64,000 nucleotides of DNA from Acanthochromis polyacanthus (taxonomy: Eukaryota; Chordata; Actinopteri; Pomacentridae): the NCBI RefSeq assembly GCF_021347895.1, contig NC_067125.1:26169697-26233696 (forward strand). Direction: 5' to 3'. The translations under genes and the position numbers were made by a program. How positions within the stretch are numbered: position 1 is the stretch's first letter; each line of letters starts with the position of its first letter. Shown here piece after piece: positions 11,101 through 22,499 of this stretch. Under the pieces are notes generated by a model that did not search any database, was not told the origin of the DNA, and saw only the letters and a list, made by a program, of their open reading frames with translations.

Positions 11101-12870
11101 AGGCGCAGGAACTGCTTGTCTTCGTAATCGAAGCGTTCCCCAAACACAAGGCAGCAGATCACGTTGGACACCGTGCAGCCCAACAAGAATGTGGGCTCAA
11201 AAGGTCGACCTGGAGAAAAAGCAAAAAACACAGTTGGACTTGTGTCAGTTATTTATCAGAGGAAACAAAGTGATTTTGGAGAAATCAGAAAATTCTGACG
11301 TTTTATGTACTAAGAAATTTGTTCAAAACTGTGCTGGCGTTTCGGCTTAAAAGATGACGTTCAGTGTTTTCCCAGCATCTCCAAAATTTCAACCAGTTCC
11401 TTTTAAACAGCCTGCCGTAACTATTTTCCAAGTAGTGCAAGTTTGAACCTGCCGTGACTGAATTAGTTTCATCTTTACAGCACAATGCTTGGCCTCATAT
11501 GGCATGACAGAAAGTAACCCACTGTACGTGTTTCCTCAGATATTCAATGACTATACTGTAGGTCGCTCTGTGACAACCTTTATAGCATCAATCACTTGAT
11601 TCAATCATTAACTTTTATTGAATATTACATGTGAATACCGCAATGAAGGCATTGCTTAAATTCATATTGGTAAGTTGTTCTGCTGTTTACTGCACTTGCA
11701 ATCTAAACGAACATTCTGTTTTAAAGACTTTGTTTAGGGTCTTAGGTAACCAAGGCTGTGACTGAAGTGATTTAGTGCTTTAACAAGTTACACAGTATTA
11801 TGTGTTTGCTTTGCACAAACTCAAAAAGAGATCAGGATTAAAGAGTTTAACATAAGCAAGACTAAAGTGCACTGACCAATCCTACACAGTTTTCAGTTGT
11901 TGACTAATATTTGATGCATCATCTGCATGTTTGCTTCATGTATTCTGTGTTATGTTTGGCTGTCCATATTCAGGCCTCTGTCTTGTGCAGAAATACAGAA
12001 TTTTAAGGCTGAAGATAGATGTGATTAAAGGCTGCACAAAGCAAACTTAACTGGACAGATGAGTTTGCAATATTCCTGTGCCTTTAAAGCAGCTGAAAAT
12101 ACACCTTTCAATGAACGAATATGAGCCTCCAGGTGTTTGCTCTCTTCTTGGATCCACTCCTCCATCCCTTTGCATCCCATCCCAAAGTCTCTTAGGGTTG
12201 TTAGTGTGAAACGTCTCAGCTGTTTCCAGCGTTCACCATTACTGATCCCCAACCCTGCCAACAGGAAATGTTTTCTTGTTAATACTGAGTCATGCAAAAG
12301 AAGCTATGCTGATACAGAGATATGCAAAAAGTTGTGAATGCCTCGACAGAAGTGACAGAGTTAGTGTCTTGCATTACCGTAGCCCTTGGTAACTTTAAGC
12401 TGAAATGGCAGTGGTTCTCTGCCTGAGAAATCATCTCCTTGGTCCACCAAGGCCTCTTTCACTGCATCGTATCCAAAAAGAGCAACTGTCCGTCGCCGAC
12501 CCATGTACAGAGTCACCACAGGCCCATAGGTTTCGCTGAACTAAAAAGGACATGAATTGCAATGCAAATGTAATTATTTTTGTGTTAAAATCAACTTGTA
12601 ATGAAACGTGTCATTCAGAAAGACTGGATACACTACATGTTATAATACAACAACAAAAAAACATGAAAAATGCAAAATACATTTGCTTCCAAACTCGACC
12701 TTGACAAAAAATTTAAAAGGTGCTGTTTTGTCTATTTGTGGAAGGTTTCCTATGAAAGGAAGAGCACGAGGTCCTGGAGGCAAACGATGCTTACTACTGT
12801 TATTCACACTGAACAGCCACAGCAGCACTAAGATTATTCCTGCCAAAATTAATCTCGAAGAAACGTCCAT
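8112..12870 (-). CDS. cytochrome P450 family 2 protein, copy B (intact)
   Basis: A heme-thiolate monooxygenase of the endoplasmic reticulum; family 2 enzymes oxidise xenobiotics and some fatty acids or steroids using electrons from P450 reductase. Exons on the minus strand: 12700-12870, 12378-12540, 12105-12254, 11049-11209, 10770-10946, 8981-9122, 8682-8869, 8437-8578 and 8112-8293. Their lengths (171, 163, 150, 161, 177, 142, 188, 142, 182 nt) follow the standard CYP2 pattern and give 491 aa. Visible motifs: N-terminal anchor and PPGP hinge (residues 31-34), WxxxR at 121-125, I-helix AGTETT at 298-303, ExxR at 355-358, PEHF at 410-413, and FSAGKRNCVG with heme-ligand Cys436. The start is the ATG just before the hydrophobic anchor; an in-frame ATG lies 14 codons upstream. 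Residue 139 is Cys where copy C has Arg. The subfamily cannot be assigned by eye; CYP2X or CYP2Y would fit the AXL neighbourhood. Confidence 0.9.
9249..9597. repeat. CpG-rich insertion in the CYP2 copy B intron
   Basis: Copy of the 349-bp block at 3055-3403, same length, with few substitutions. Inserted before the array expanded. Confidence 0.5.
10129..10488 (-). mobile_element. tRNA-derived SINE in the copy B intron
   Basis: Copy of the 3935-4294 SINE, also 360 bp, flanked by the same 14-bp target duplication (10115-10128 and 10489-10502). Small differences near the tRNA-like head separate it from A and C. Confidence 0.85.
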
Positions 12871-12950
12871 GTTGCTCTCTGCACGGTGTATTCTTGCCAC
12901 TCTTAGACTCACTTTCTGTGTGTGATTGGTTCTGATATCTGAATAGTGGT

Positions 12951-12962
12951 GTTTATATTTAA
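12951..12962 (-). promoter_or_regulatory. TATA-like box upstream of CYP2 copy B
   Basis: On the minus strand this reads TTAAATATAAAC, about 80-90 nt upstream of the start ATG. That would place transcription initiation about 50-60 nt before the ATG. The same site lies at 574-585 (copy 0) and 6760-6771 (copy A). Position and composition are the only support. Confidence 0.35.
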
Positions 12963-14134
12963 CAGGGAGTTGGCAGGAGAACTGCAGTAGGGCACAGGTG
13001 AGACATGTGATTATCTGGGCTTCTTTTGTGTAACCTCACCTGATTAGTGCTTTTTGTTTGTGAACAGCTGGTAGAACTTGTATGTTATGTACAAGAGCAA
13101 ATAATGCACCTTATGTACTTTGTCCCTAAGGCTGATTTATGAAACTACCAGGAATGATTAAGTGCAGATTGCTCTGTGTATCAGAGTTGACCTGGTTTGT
13201 TTAGTATTGCAGTGCTTCATTTCTAAATAAACAGGTAGGGTCCACTGAAGAAAGATGCCTCTCTTAAAAACAATGTCTATTTTCTTTTAAAATATGTACA
13301 TTCTGAAATATTGATGTTATATGAACACAACAAATATGCTTAAGTGAACAAATTTAATCTAATCTTTTGAATGAGTGAAAAACTGTTGTGCAAAGGAGAA
13401 AAAAATGAACTTGGTCTTTAAGGATGACCATTTCTCTTTCAAGGAGTGCATCCATATGAAGACTTTACTTCACAAAAGGAATCACACTGTTGTAGACAAG
13501 TACTTTTATTTCTGCCGAGAAGTACAGACAAATAACAGCTGTCCAATCAACATTTTTTCATCGCAGTAATTTGTCATTGTGATGGCTGCATGTGGAACCG
13601 TGCCATCTTAAAAGTCAGAACCCCATATACTAATCTAATTATTTTAAGTTAAAACATTTTTACATGCATTTTGCACATGTAAAAATACTTAAATGACAGC
13701 ACTTAATTCTTGATTTCAAGCATTATGTTTATTGTTTGTTTAGCATTTGAAGAAGTCTTCATTTCTATATGTGACACTCACATTTAGTTAGCTTGTATTT
13801 CTTCAGCTTTATTTTTCTTCAGTTGCACTAATTCCTTTTTTTCGCTTGTGCTGGGGTATCTAGGCTCCTGCTGCCTGGGTCATCTGGGCAGCTTCTCCCG
13901 GAACTGTCAATCAGGTTTTACCAAGTGGTTGCCACATCAGGGGGAGGACAGGGACATTTAGAGTGAAATATTATGCAGTTCATTTGAATTGTGTTAGGCA
14001 TTTAGTCTTTTTTGAGTAGTACACCAAATATGCTGATTTGTTCCATCAGATCAATTCTGAATTGTGTTTAATCTGTTGTTTCTACCGAGTCTTTGTTACA
14101 ATAGCCTTCGTTTAATTCTGTTCATCTGACCTCT

Positions 14135-14140
14135 TTTATT
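14135..14140 (-). promoter_or_regulatory. candidate poly(A) signal of CYP2 copy C
   Basis: AATAAA on the minus strand, about 165 nt past the copy C stop, at the same place as in the other units. Confidence 0.35.
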
Positions 14141-14302
14141 GGCCCAGAACATAGTGTTTGCCTGTTTTAGTCATTTGGTGGGTAAATCAAAACCCCCTTT
14201 TTTAAATCCATCTGCGACTCCTCTTGCTTTGTTGCTCAGCCCCTCACCACGATTTATGTTAGAAAGATTGTTGGTCAGATTGTCTGAGTGGAGCTTCTCT
14301 TT

Positions 14303-17300
14303 TCACCGTGGTGTGGCGATGATGTCGTGCGTCCGAGGCAGATTAACAAAGCCGCTGTACTGTGGAACGAGGTTTATGCTGTCGGGGCCTTCAGAGCAGG
14401 AAAAGGTGAAACGCTGCAGCAACGATACCAAAAAGAGAAAAAGCTCCATACGAGCCAGAGCCTCGCCAACACAGTTTCTCTTCCCTATGAGCAGACACAA
14501 TCACAAACAAAGCAGTGTATGATAAAAATAATTGCTGGTATCTGCAATAGGTGAGATGGCTGGAACAAAAATGTGGTTAACATGCATGATAAGTGGTGAT
14601 TTATCAACAAACTGAGGACTGTTTTACCTGCAGAAAATGGCAGGAATGCAGGATTTTTCTTAAAGTTGCCATTCTGGTCCAGGAAGTGCTCGGGTTTAAA
14701 GGACCAGGGAGATGCCCATTGCTTTTCTTCTTTCAGCACAGAATGCAGCATGGGAAGAATTGTGGTGCCCTGTTGACATAGCACATACTGTTAGTGTCAG
14801 TACTCAATATTATATAAATTCCTGAAATGTTGCACAGCCAACTTTCTGATGATATCTTGGACTCTGAAATACCTTGGGGATTGTATACCCTCTAAAAGAG
14901 ATGTCCTTCAGGGCATAGTGAGGGACACTAAAGGGGACAATGTCCAGAAAACGCTGCACCTCATGGATGACAGCGTCTGTAAAGGGGAGGGACTTCCTGT
15001 CTTCCATGTTGGGACAACGGTTTTGTCCAATCACAGTGTCGATCTCCTGCCGCATTTTCTCTGGACAGGGCAGAACGAAAAGTATTACCACCTTAAAATA
15101 CTGTTATTCTGAACAACATACATTTAGAACTAGTATAATAAGGTAATTGTGTTTTCTGTAATAGGACGTACCCTGTATTTTGGGGTATTTGATCAAAGCA
15201 CTGAGAGCATATCTGATGGTGGTGCTGGTAGTTTCTGTTCCTGCGAAGAACAGATTCATCACTGTAGAGGCCAAGTTGTCATGAATGAACTCAGTTGAGG
15301 GATTGTCCTTTTCCTGAAACAACAAAGAGGTACGAATGCTAAAAAGAAACACAACATAACCAAATTTGCAAATACTGAAATACACTTTGAGCAGTAGGTG
15401 ACAGACAACCATCAGAGTCAGTCTGTCCTCAAACAAAAAACGACCACATAGGTCGTCTGTACACGCCCGTATTACGACTCAGTGTTACGTTTTGACGTAT
15501 GCGACCTCTTGCGGTTGAGTAAATATCGACACCCTGGAGTTGCAGGTGAAACGTCACCATGAACAAACTTTTATCTAACACTATCCCTGTCCCTATCCCT
15601 AATCCTTACCTTAACCATAACCCTAAACCCGTGTTGGGAAAGTGAGGAAAAAGCCGTTTTGCGACGGAAAAGCCGTTTCGTGAATTAAATCCCGTAATGC
15701 GTTCCTTTTCCCCGTACGGGTGCTAACGTAAATACGCTCTCACGGGTCGTATTCCGGTGCACGGTGCATACGACCGATGCGGTCGTATGAATTTGTGGAC
15801 TTGTTGATCAGAGTTATTGTTATCTCAATGTCTGATGAGAATAATTCAACGGTTTTATTTCAGGAATAAGAACCATTTAAGGTCTATCATACACAAAGAA
15901 AACACATCTTATCGCTAAAGGTTATATTAAAGGAGACAAAGTTAAAGTGAATATCCCGAGGCTGAAAGATGTTGAGTGTGTTTTTGGGGTTCACGGTTTT
16001 AAATGGAAGGATGCACATGCACTAACAACCACACATGCCCGGACTGGTTACCAAGCTTGGATTGTGACACACACGGAGAGGGAGTGTCACTTCATTCTCT
16101 GCACAGGACATTACTACTCTACAGTGGTGGAAAAACGTTTTCTGACACCCTTAAAATTTTACACAATGTCAAATATCATCATGAAATATTTGTGGAAAAA
16201 AAATCTTTTTTGTGTTTCAAAAGGTGTGACTGCATTAGACAGACACAAACAAGTACAACTGATATTTTTTGTTCATTTATAAGAAAAACTAACAAAACTA
16301 AATTCTCCCAAAATGATCCATCCATCCATTCTCTATGCACCACTTTATCCTCACTAGGGTCGCAAGGGGTGGCAGAGCCCATCCCAGCTGACTCAGGCGA
16401 AGGCAGGGGACACCCTGGACAGGTCGCCTGTCTGTCTCAGGGCTACATATACAGACAATCACACTCACATTCACACCTATGGGCAATTTAGAGTAATCAG
16501 TTAACCTCAGCATATTTTTGGACTGTGGGAGGAAGCTGGAGTACCCGGAGAAAACCCACGCATGCACAGGGAGAACATACAAACTCCATGCAGAAAGATC
16601 CCAGGCCCAGGCCGGGATTTGAACCAGGGATCTTCTTGCTGCAAGGCGAAAGTGCTAACCACTATGACGCTGTGCAGCCCCCCAAAATGATCCAATTCTC
16701 AAAATTTCTTGTATTTATGGAGCCAATCAATTTTAAGTTTTTAATGGCTTTTTTATGATTCGTTCAGTATTATTGCTGTGATTGTACTAAAAGAAACTGT
16801 CCTTGAAGACCTAAGAGTGATTCTTAATGCAATATTTCACAAATGTATGTGGTGTCCAAAAGAATTTTCCACCACTTTATATATTTACACTAATAAATAG
16901 TTGTTTGCCGCTAAGAAAATGTTCAAAATCCTCTATATAAAAGCTTTGAGTTCTTTTCAACCTGGTTCATTCGAATGAGGAAGCAGTCGATGTAGTCTCT
17001 CGGGGAGTTGGGGTCCAGTGTCTCTTTGTGCTCCTGGATCTTCTTCTTGATAAACTCTTTCACCTCCTCCATTTGGGTGAAAACAGTGTGGTGCTGGCCG
17101 GGAAGAAGCTCCACGAACCAGGGAAAGACGTTGTACAACTGTAGGTAGGAGGCACATGTTGTAAGAGTAAATAAATAACTAAAAAACCTTTGCATTTGCA
17201 TGACTGTTGGCGTGTCTCACTGGTTCCCACCTCCACTTACCTGGGCCATACCGCTGGTATTAAACCTTATAAGGTCAGTGAAGATTTTAAGGAGGCGCAG

Positions 17301-19052
17301 GAACTGCTTGTCTTCGTAATCGAAGCGTTCCCCAAACACAAGGCAGCAGATCACGTTGGACACCGTGCAGCCCAACAAGAATGTGGGCTCAAAAGGTCGA
17401 CCTGGAGAAAAAGCAAAAAACACAGTTGGACTTGTGTCAGTTATTTATCAGAGGAAACAAAGTGATTTTGGAGAAATCAGAAAATTCTGATGTTTTATGT
17501 AGTAAGAACTTTGTTCAAACTGTGCTGGCGTTTCGGCTTAAAAGATGACGTTCAGTGTTTTCCCAGCATCTCCAAAATTTCAACCAGTTCCTTTTAAACA
17601 GCCTGCCGTAACTATTTTCAAAGTAGTGCAAGTTTGAACCTGCCGTGACTGAATTAGTTTCATCTTTACAGCACAATGCTTGGCCTCATATGGCATGACA
17701 GAAAGTAACCCACTGTACGTGTTTCCTCAGATATTCAATGACTATACTGTAGGTCGCTCTGTGACAACCTTTATAGCATCACTTGATTCAATCATTAACT
17801 TTTATTGAATATTACATGTGAATACCGCAATGAAGGCATTGCTTAAATTCATATTGGTAAGTTGTTCTGCTGTTTACTGCACTTGCAATCTAAACGAACA
17901 TTCTGTTTTAAAGACTTTGTTTAGGGCCTTAGGTAACCAAGGCTGTGACTGAAGTGATTTAGTGCTTTAACAAGTTACACAGTATTATGTGTTTGCTTTG
18001 TACAAACTCAAAAAGAGATCAGGATTAAAGAGTTTAACATAAGCAAGACTAAAGTGCACTGACCAATCCTACACAGTTTTCAGTTGTTGACTAATATTTG
18101 ATGCATCATCTGCATGTTTGCTTCATGTATTCTGTGTTATGGTTGGCTGTCCATATTCAGGCCTCTGTCTTGTGCAGAAATACAGAATTTTAAGGCTGAA
18201 GATAGATGTGATTAAAGGCTGCACAAAGCAAACTTAACTGGACAGATGAGTTTGCAATATTCCTGTGCCTTTAAAGCAGCTGAAAATACACCTTTCAATG
18301 AACGAATATGAGCCTCCAGGTGTTTGCTCTCTTCTTGGATCCACTCCTCCATCCCTTTGCGTCCCATCCCAAAGTCTCTTAGGGTTGTTAGTGTGAAACG
18401 TCTCAGCTGTTTCCAGCGTTCACCATTACTGATCCCCAACCCTGCCAACAGGAAATGTTTTCTTGTTGATATTGAGTCATGCAAAAGAAGCTATGCTGAT
18501 ACAGAGATATGCAAAAAGTTGTGAATGCCTCGACAGAAGTGACAGAGTTAGTGTCTTGCATTACCGTAGCCCTTGGTAACTTTAAGCTGAAATGGCAGTG
18601 GTTCTCTGCCTGAGAAATCATCTCCTTGGTCCACCAAGGCCTCTTTCACTGCATTGTATCCAAAAAGAGCAACTGTCCGTCGCCGACCCATGTACAGAGT
18701 CACCACAGGCCCATAGGTTTCGCTGAACTAAAAAGGACATGAATTGCAATGCAAATGTAATTATTTTTGTGTTAAAATCAACTTGTAATGAAACGTGTCA
18801 TTCAGAAAGACTGGATACAGTACATGTTATAATACAACAGAAATACATGAAAAATCAAAATACATTTATTCTCAAACTCACCTTCGTAATGCTTTTAAAA
18901 GGTGCATTACTGTTTATTTGTGGAAGGTTTCCTATGAAAGGAAGAGCACGAGGTCCTGGAGGCAAACGATGCTTACTACTGTTATTCACACTGAACAGCC
19001 ACAGCAGCACTAAGATTATTCCTGCCAAAATTAATGTCGAAGAAACGTCCAT
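14303..19052 (-). CDS. cytochrome P450 family 2 protein, copy C (intact)
   Basis: The rightmost complete unit and, with copy B, one of two undamaged genes. Exons: 18882-19052, 18565-18727, 18292-18441, 17241-17401, 16962-17138, 15172-15313, 14873-15060, 14628-14769 and 14303-14484, all AG/GT bordered, 491 aa. Key residues are as in copy B, including heme Cys436, I-helix Thr302 and ExxR Glu355/Arg358. It differs from A and B in the last dozen codons of exon 1 ([11 protein letters not shown] in place of [11 protein letters not shown]) and has a consensus donor GTGAG, where A and B have GTCGAG. It keeps Arg139 in the conserved GMGRKG stretch after helix C. Being at the outer edge of the array, it may carry the older exon 1 end. 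Confidence 0.9.
15441..15789. repeat. CpG-rich insertion in the CYP2 copy C intron
   Basis: Third copy of the 349-bp CpG-rich block, at the same intron position as in units A and B. Confidence 0.5.
16321..16680 (-). mobile_element. tRNA-derived SINE in the copy C intron
   Basis: Third copy of the same 360-bp SINE, target duplication at 16307-16320 and 16681-16694. Shared flanks show a single insertion that was later duplicated with the gene. Confidence 0.85.
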
Positions 19053-19135
19053 GTTGCTCTCTGCACGGTGTATTCTTGCCTCTGCTCTTAGACTCACTTC
19101 CTGTGTGTGATTGGTTCTGATATCTGAATGGTGGT

Positions 19136-19147
19136 GTTTATATTTAA
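19136..19147 (-). promoter_or_regulatory. TATA-like box upstream of CYP2 copy C
   Basis: Same TTAAATATAAAC sequence and spacing as in copy B. An inverted CCAAT (ATTGG on the plus strand, near 19110) lies between it and the ATG in copies A, B and C. It is changed to ATTTG in copy 0 (near 549). Confidence 0.35.
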
Positions 19148-19389
19148 CAGGGAGTTGGCAGGAGAACTGCAGTAGGGCACAGGTGAGACATGTGATTATC
19201 TGGGCTTCTTTTGTGTAACCTCACCTGATTAGTGCTTTTTGTTTGTGAACAGCTGGTATAAGTTGAATGTTCTGTACAAGAACAAATAATGCGTCTTATC
19301 TATCTTCTCTTAGTTGATTTATGAAACTGACAGGAATGACTACGTGCATGTTCCTCTGTGTTTCAGAATTCACTTGATTCATTTAGTAT

Positions 19390-19745
19390 TACAGTACAAC
19401 GATTTTCCAATCACAATGTCAATTTCCTGCTGCATTTTCTCTGCAAAAGGCAAAATGAAAAGTCTTACCACACTGAAATGCTGTTTTGAACATATATTTA
19501 GAGGTGGTGTAATGAGGTAACTTTGTCTTTCATTAGTGGAACCGATTCATCTCTGTAGTTGTCAAGTTGTGAACTCAGTTGCGGGATTTTCCTTTTCCTG
19601 AGACGACAAAATGGAAACAGATTTGAAGCAGCAGGTGTCAAATACACCATGAAAAGGAATTTTATCACTTAAGGTGATCTTAAAGGATTATTTTAACGGA
19701 TACAGAGAAAGTTAAAGTTGAAACCCCTAGATTGAAACTTTTGTT
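19390..19745 (-). pseudogene. decayed CYP2 remnant (exon 7 and exon 6 pieces)
   Basis: The block at about 19395-19470 matches the 5' part of CYP2 exon 7 and its acceptor side. The block at about 19535-19620 matches the part of exon 6 before the I-helix. The following intron sequence to about 19745 matches the intron beyond exon 6. Order and strand are as in the intact units, but most of the gene, including the SINE and the CpG-rich block, is missing and substitutions are many. This is an older copy with large deletions, directly abutting the promoter side of copy C. Confidence 0.7.
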
Positions 19746-19776
19746 GTCTTAGTGTGGTTCTACTTTCACTTGGTGC

Positions 19777-19871
19777 TGTTGTGGTCTCATATGCTGTTGC
19801 ACTAGCGTGACAGTGGTTATGACATTCAGAACCACTGTCACACCAGTGCAACAGCATATGAGACCACAACA
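19777..19871. repeat. long hairpin: 42-bp inverted repeat with 11-nt loop
   Basis: Arms 19777-19818 and 19830-19871 pair with only two mismatches. Both are A:C on the plus strand and hence G:U wobbles in a minus-strand RNA. Either the two ends of a very short palindromic mobile element or a hairpin former; no coding potential. Confidence 0.85.
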
Positions 19872-20002
19872 AATGTTCACAAAAAAATAGAAACTATCCA
19901 AGGCATTAACAACTGTTGATCAATGATAGCTTTAAAAGATTTAGTAAACAGGGGCGGATCCAGATTAATATTAGCGGGGGGGCACAGGGGGGTACAACAG
20001 AC

Positions 20003-20028
20003 TTTTTTTTTTTTGGGGGGGGGGGGGG
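20003..20028 (+). repeat. T12G14 homopolymer junction
   Basis: Twelve T followed directly by fourteen G, next to G-rich runs at 19970-19995. The surrounding text (gcggatccag nearby) resembles dispersed fish repeats, family not identified. Confidence 0.7.
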
Positions 20029-20720
20029 AGTTGTAATAAAAAATGAAAGCTGCTACTAACCTCTCGCTTTTAGAAAGTATTTTTCATGTTTGTTTGTTTT
20101 TTGGCTCTTTAACCCAATAGGGAAGCTGTATATGACCTTTTCATTTTGGACTGTTAACATTCAAATTATGATGGAATTGTTTCCTTGTTTATGTGAATTA
20201 CAACATCATCAGCTGCAGCATCTGCCTGTTATGTAAAACTAGTAAGCTCAACGACAGCATCCTGAGGGCAGTTAAGTGACAAATATTGTGCGAGAGCAGC
20301 ATTATATACAACCTTGTCAATTTCCACTTCTTAGAATGTTTGCTGACGATAATCACACCTAAAATAAGAATGAATACTTTGTACTTTTAGCAACTAGTTC
20401 TCAGCGGTATACCAAAACATCATAGGGTTCTGTATATTAATAAGTCTAAATCAAAAAGAGTACTACCCAATACACAGTGAACAACAACAATCTGTACCCT
20501 TGATCTGTGGTAAAATAATCTTAAATGTTCAGTGCAGTAATGTAACTTTTAAAATACAATAAAATGCAGGAAGTAGCACTCTACACATTTAATAGTAAAC
20601 CTGAGAACAATAATAAACAGTAACAATACTCCATATTCTTAAATCATTTAATAGTGCACAGCTCAGCAAACATCATAGTGTTCTGCATAGAAGTCACAAA
20701 AAGCTGCTCTCAGTAATCTT
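20029..20720. other. intergenic, no gene recognised
   Basis: AT-rich sequence with short diverged direct repeats around catcatag-gttctg words (near 20420 and 20670). No protein-like frame recognised. Confidence 0.6.
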
Positions 20721-20934
20721 TCACAGTGAGCAGATGTTCTTGTGTTGCAGGTCCATGGTCCAGACGTGGCCATCGAACAGGCCGGGGGAGGGTGTCTGGC
20801 ACCGTGTACTTCCTAGAGCACCTCCTCTTTTTGCATTCTTCATATGGGATGGAAATAAAGTAATGTTGGTTTAGCACGTCCATCAAAGGCCTGTAGGTGT
20901 AAAGCAGGAAGCACTCCACAATGAGGATGTGAGT
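20721..20934 (-). pseudogene. nicotinamide riboside kinase (NMRK2-like) exon relic
   Basis: The minus-strand translation resembles the part of NMRK enzymes just after the NMP-binding region: a hydrophobic strand ending in a FLLY-type motif, then a PYEECKKRR lid-like stretch and YTVPD. NMRK proteins continue with PGLFDGHVW; here GLFDGHVW appears in a different frame after a one-base shift in the C-rich run near 20785-20795. The C-terminal part then diverges and stops at 20721-20723. Only this one exon is visible and it begins next to a CTC repeat. A dead duplicate of nmrk2 or a related gene is the best reading; a live exon is unlikely because of the frameshift. Confidence 0.65.
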
Positions 20935-20939
20935 CTCCT

Positions 20940-22080
20940 CCTCCTCCTCCTCCTCCTGCTTGTGGTCGGAATCCAGTCCTCTGGACTTCTACTAAGCTGT
21001 GTTCCTATTGGCTGTCCAAGTGGCTGCTTGGTGTTATCAGGAACACCTGAGCAGCTCACTGTCTTCCAGCTTTATGTCTGCAGTCAAACATTTCCTCTGC
21101 TTCTCTTCACCACTGACAGGGTTCAGCTCCATTGCCTTAGTTTGTTTTTTAGGCATTGGCTTGCAGCTTCCAGCAGTAACATCCTCTTTAATGTGTTTCT
21201 TGGTGTGTTTTAGGGCTTTGTCCTGGATAGTTGTCTTGGTAAATGTGGTTCTTTAGCCACAATTAGCTCATGGTGCTAATGTGTGCAGTGATTAGTGAAT
21301 TTGGTGCAGCTGAGTTGTGTCTTTATCTTGGCTGTAATAAGTCTTTAGAGATTTTGTGTTCTTGTTTGTGAACCAACATTGGTTGTCCAGAAGGTAAGAG
21401 TTCCTGTCCTGATTCTTTGTTTAAAGAGGTTCTCTGGTAGGCTGCAGGAGACTTTAGCGTTTGGGTTGTGCTAGTTTGGTTTTTGTATGGTTTCATTTGG
21501 ACGACTATCTTGAGGCCCGCTCATGTGGTTTAGTGATGTTTTCTGGAACAGTTATACAAAGCAACCTGCAGCAGAAGAGACTTTGAGAGTTTTTAGGAAG
21601 TTCTGGAGACCAGACTTTAGAGCAGCAGAAACATTTGTCAGCAGTTTGAGCAGGAGAAGGTGAGCTTCAGAGTAGAAATGAGAAGAAAACCTTTTTGACC
21701 CGTGTGGTGAGGTCCTGTACCAAGAGTTTGAGCAGGTTGTGAGGAGTCTGTAGTTCTTTGGTGTGTCGCTCTGCAGTTTCCTTAGACCGAATATCAAGTT
21801 TCTATTTTAAATGATTTACTGTGAGCCCAAGAAGATGTCAATAAACTCCCTCTACCCCCTGGACACAGCATATTTAATTACCATGTTTAATCTTTTTTTT
21901 TTTTTTTAATGTTTTTGAGTTTTAATCATAGTTTAACCTTATTTTTTTTTCTCTTTGCTTGTGTAGCTTTGTGTGGAAGGTGCTAAACAAATAAAGTTGA
22001 ATTGATAAACTGACTAACTCATGATTGTGACAACAGAAGTATTTTTATTGTGATTTAAGGGTTTGTTTCATTTTTAAGGT
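20940..22080. other. intergenic, no gene recognised
   Basis: Begins with a CTC trinucleotide run (20937-20957). Sequence near 21965-22010, ending in ataaagttgaattg, looks like the 3' tail of a dispersed LINE-type repeat. Nothing protein-like. Confidence 0.55.
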
Positions 22081-22480
22081 TGGGGTTAAAATCTTGAAAG
22101 GAAAAAAAGATGAAAGAGTTAAACTACATTAAAAGCAATTAAATCAAAGGAAAAAAAACATTTAATACAATAAAACTTTTGAAAAGAAAATTAAAGATTA
22201 AATACAATTAAATTATATTAAATAGACAAAAGATTTAATTAGATAATTAAACAGAAGATACAAAGCATGTAATTATGAAATTAAATGTTTTTCAACAAAA
22301 ATATTAAACATTAAAGATTAAATGTTTCAGAGTATTCAACATTTAAAAAATAAAATTAAGAAGAATATTAAACATTTTAAAAATACAAAACATTTAATTA
22401 GATTATTAAACCTTTAAAAAGACAAAACATTAAATCATAAAATTAAATGTCTAATTACAAAGTTAAATCTTAATCTTTAT
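22080..22480. repeat. degenerate ATTAAA-rich low-complexity tract
   Basis: About 400 bp made largely of words such as attaaa, aacattt and aaacattaa with no fixed period. Diverged AT-rich satellite-like sequence. Confidence 0.6.
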
Positions 22481-22499
22481 CTCATTTTGTGTGGCAGTT

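Larger units (their letters stand above)
1..19250. repeat. tandem array of about 6.19-kb CYP2 units
   Basis: Matching points recur every 6.18-6.20 kb: exon 9 stops at 1917, 8112 and 14303, and exon 1 starts at 493, 6676, 12870 and 19052. Introns, intergenic spacer and inserted mobile elements are shared with only scattered substitutions, so the duplications are young. Similarity fades right of about 19250, where an older, more diverged CYP2-derived stretch begins. The left end of the array is outside the window. Confidence 0.95.
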
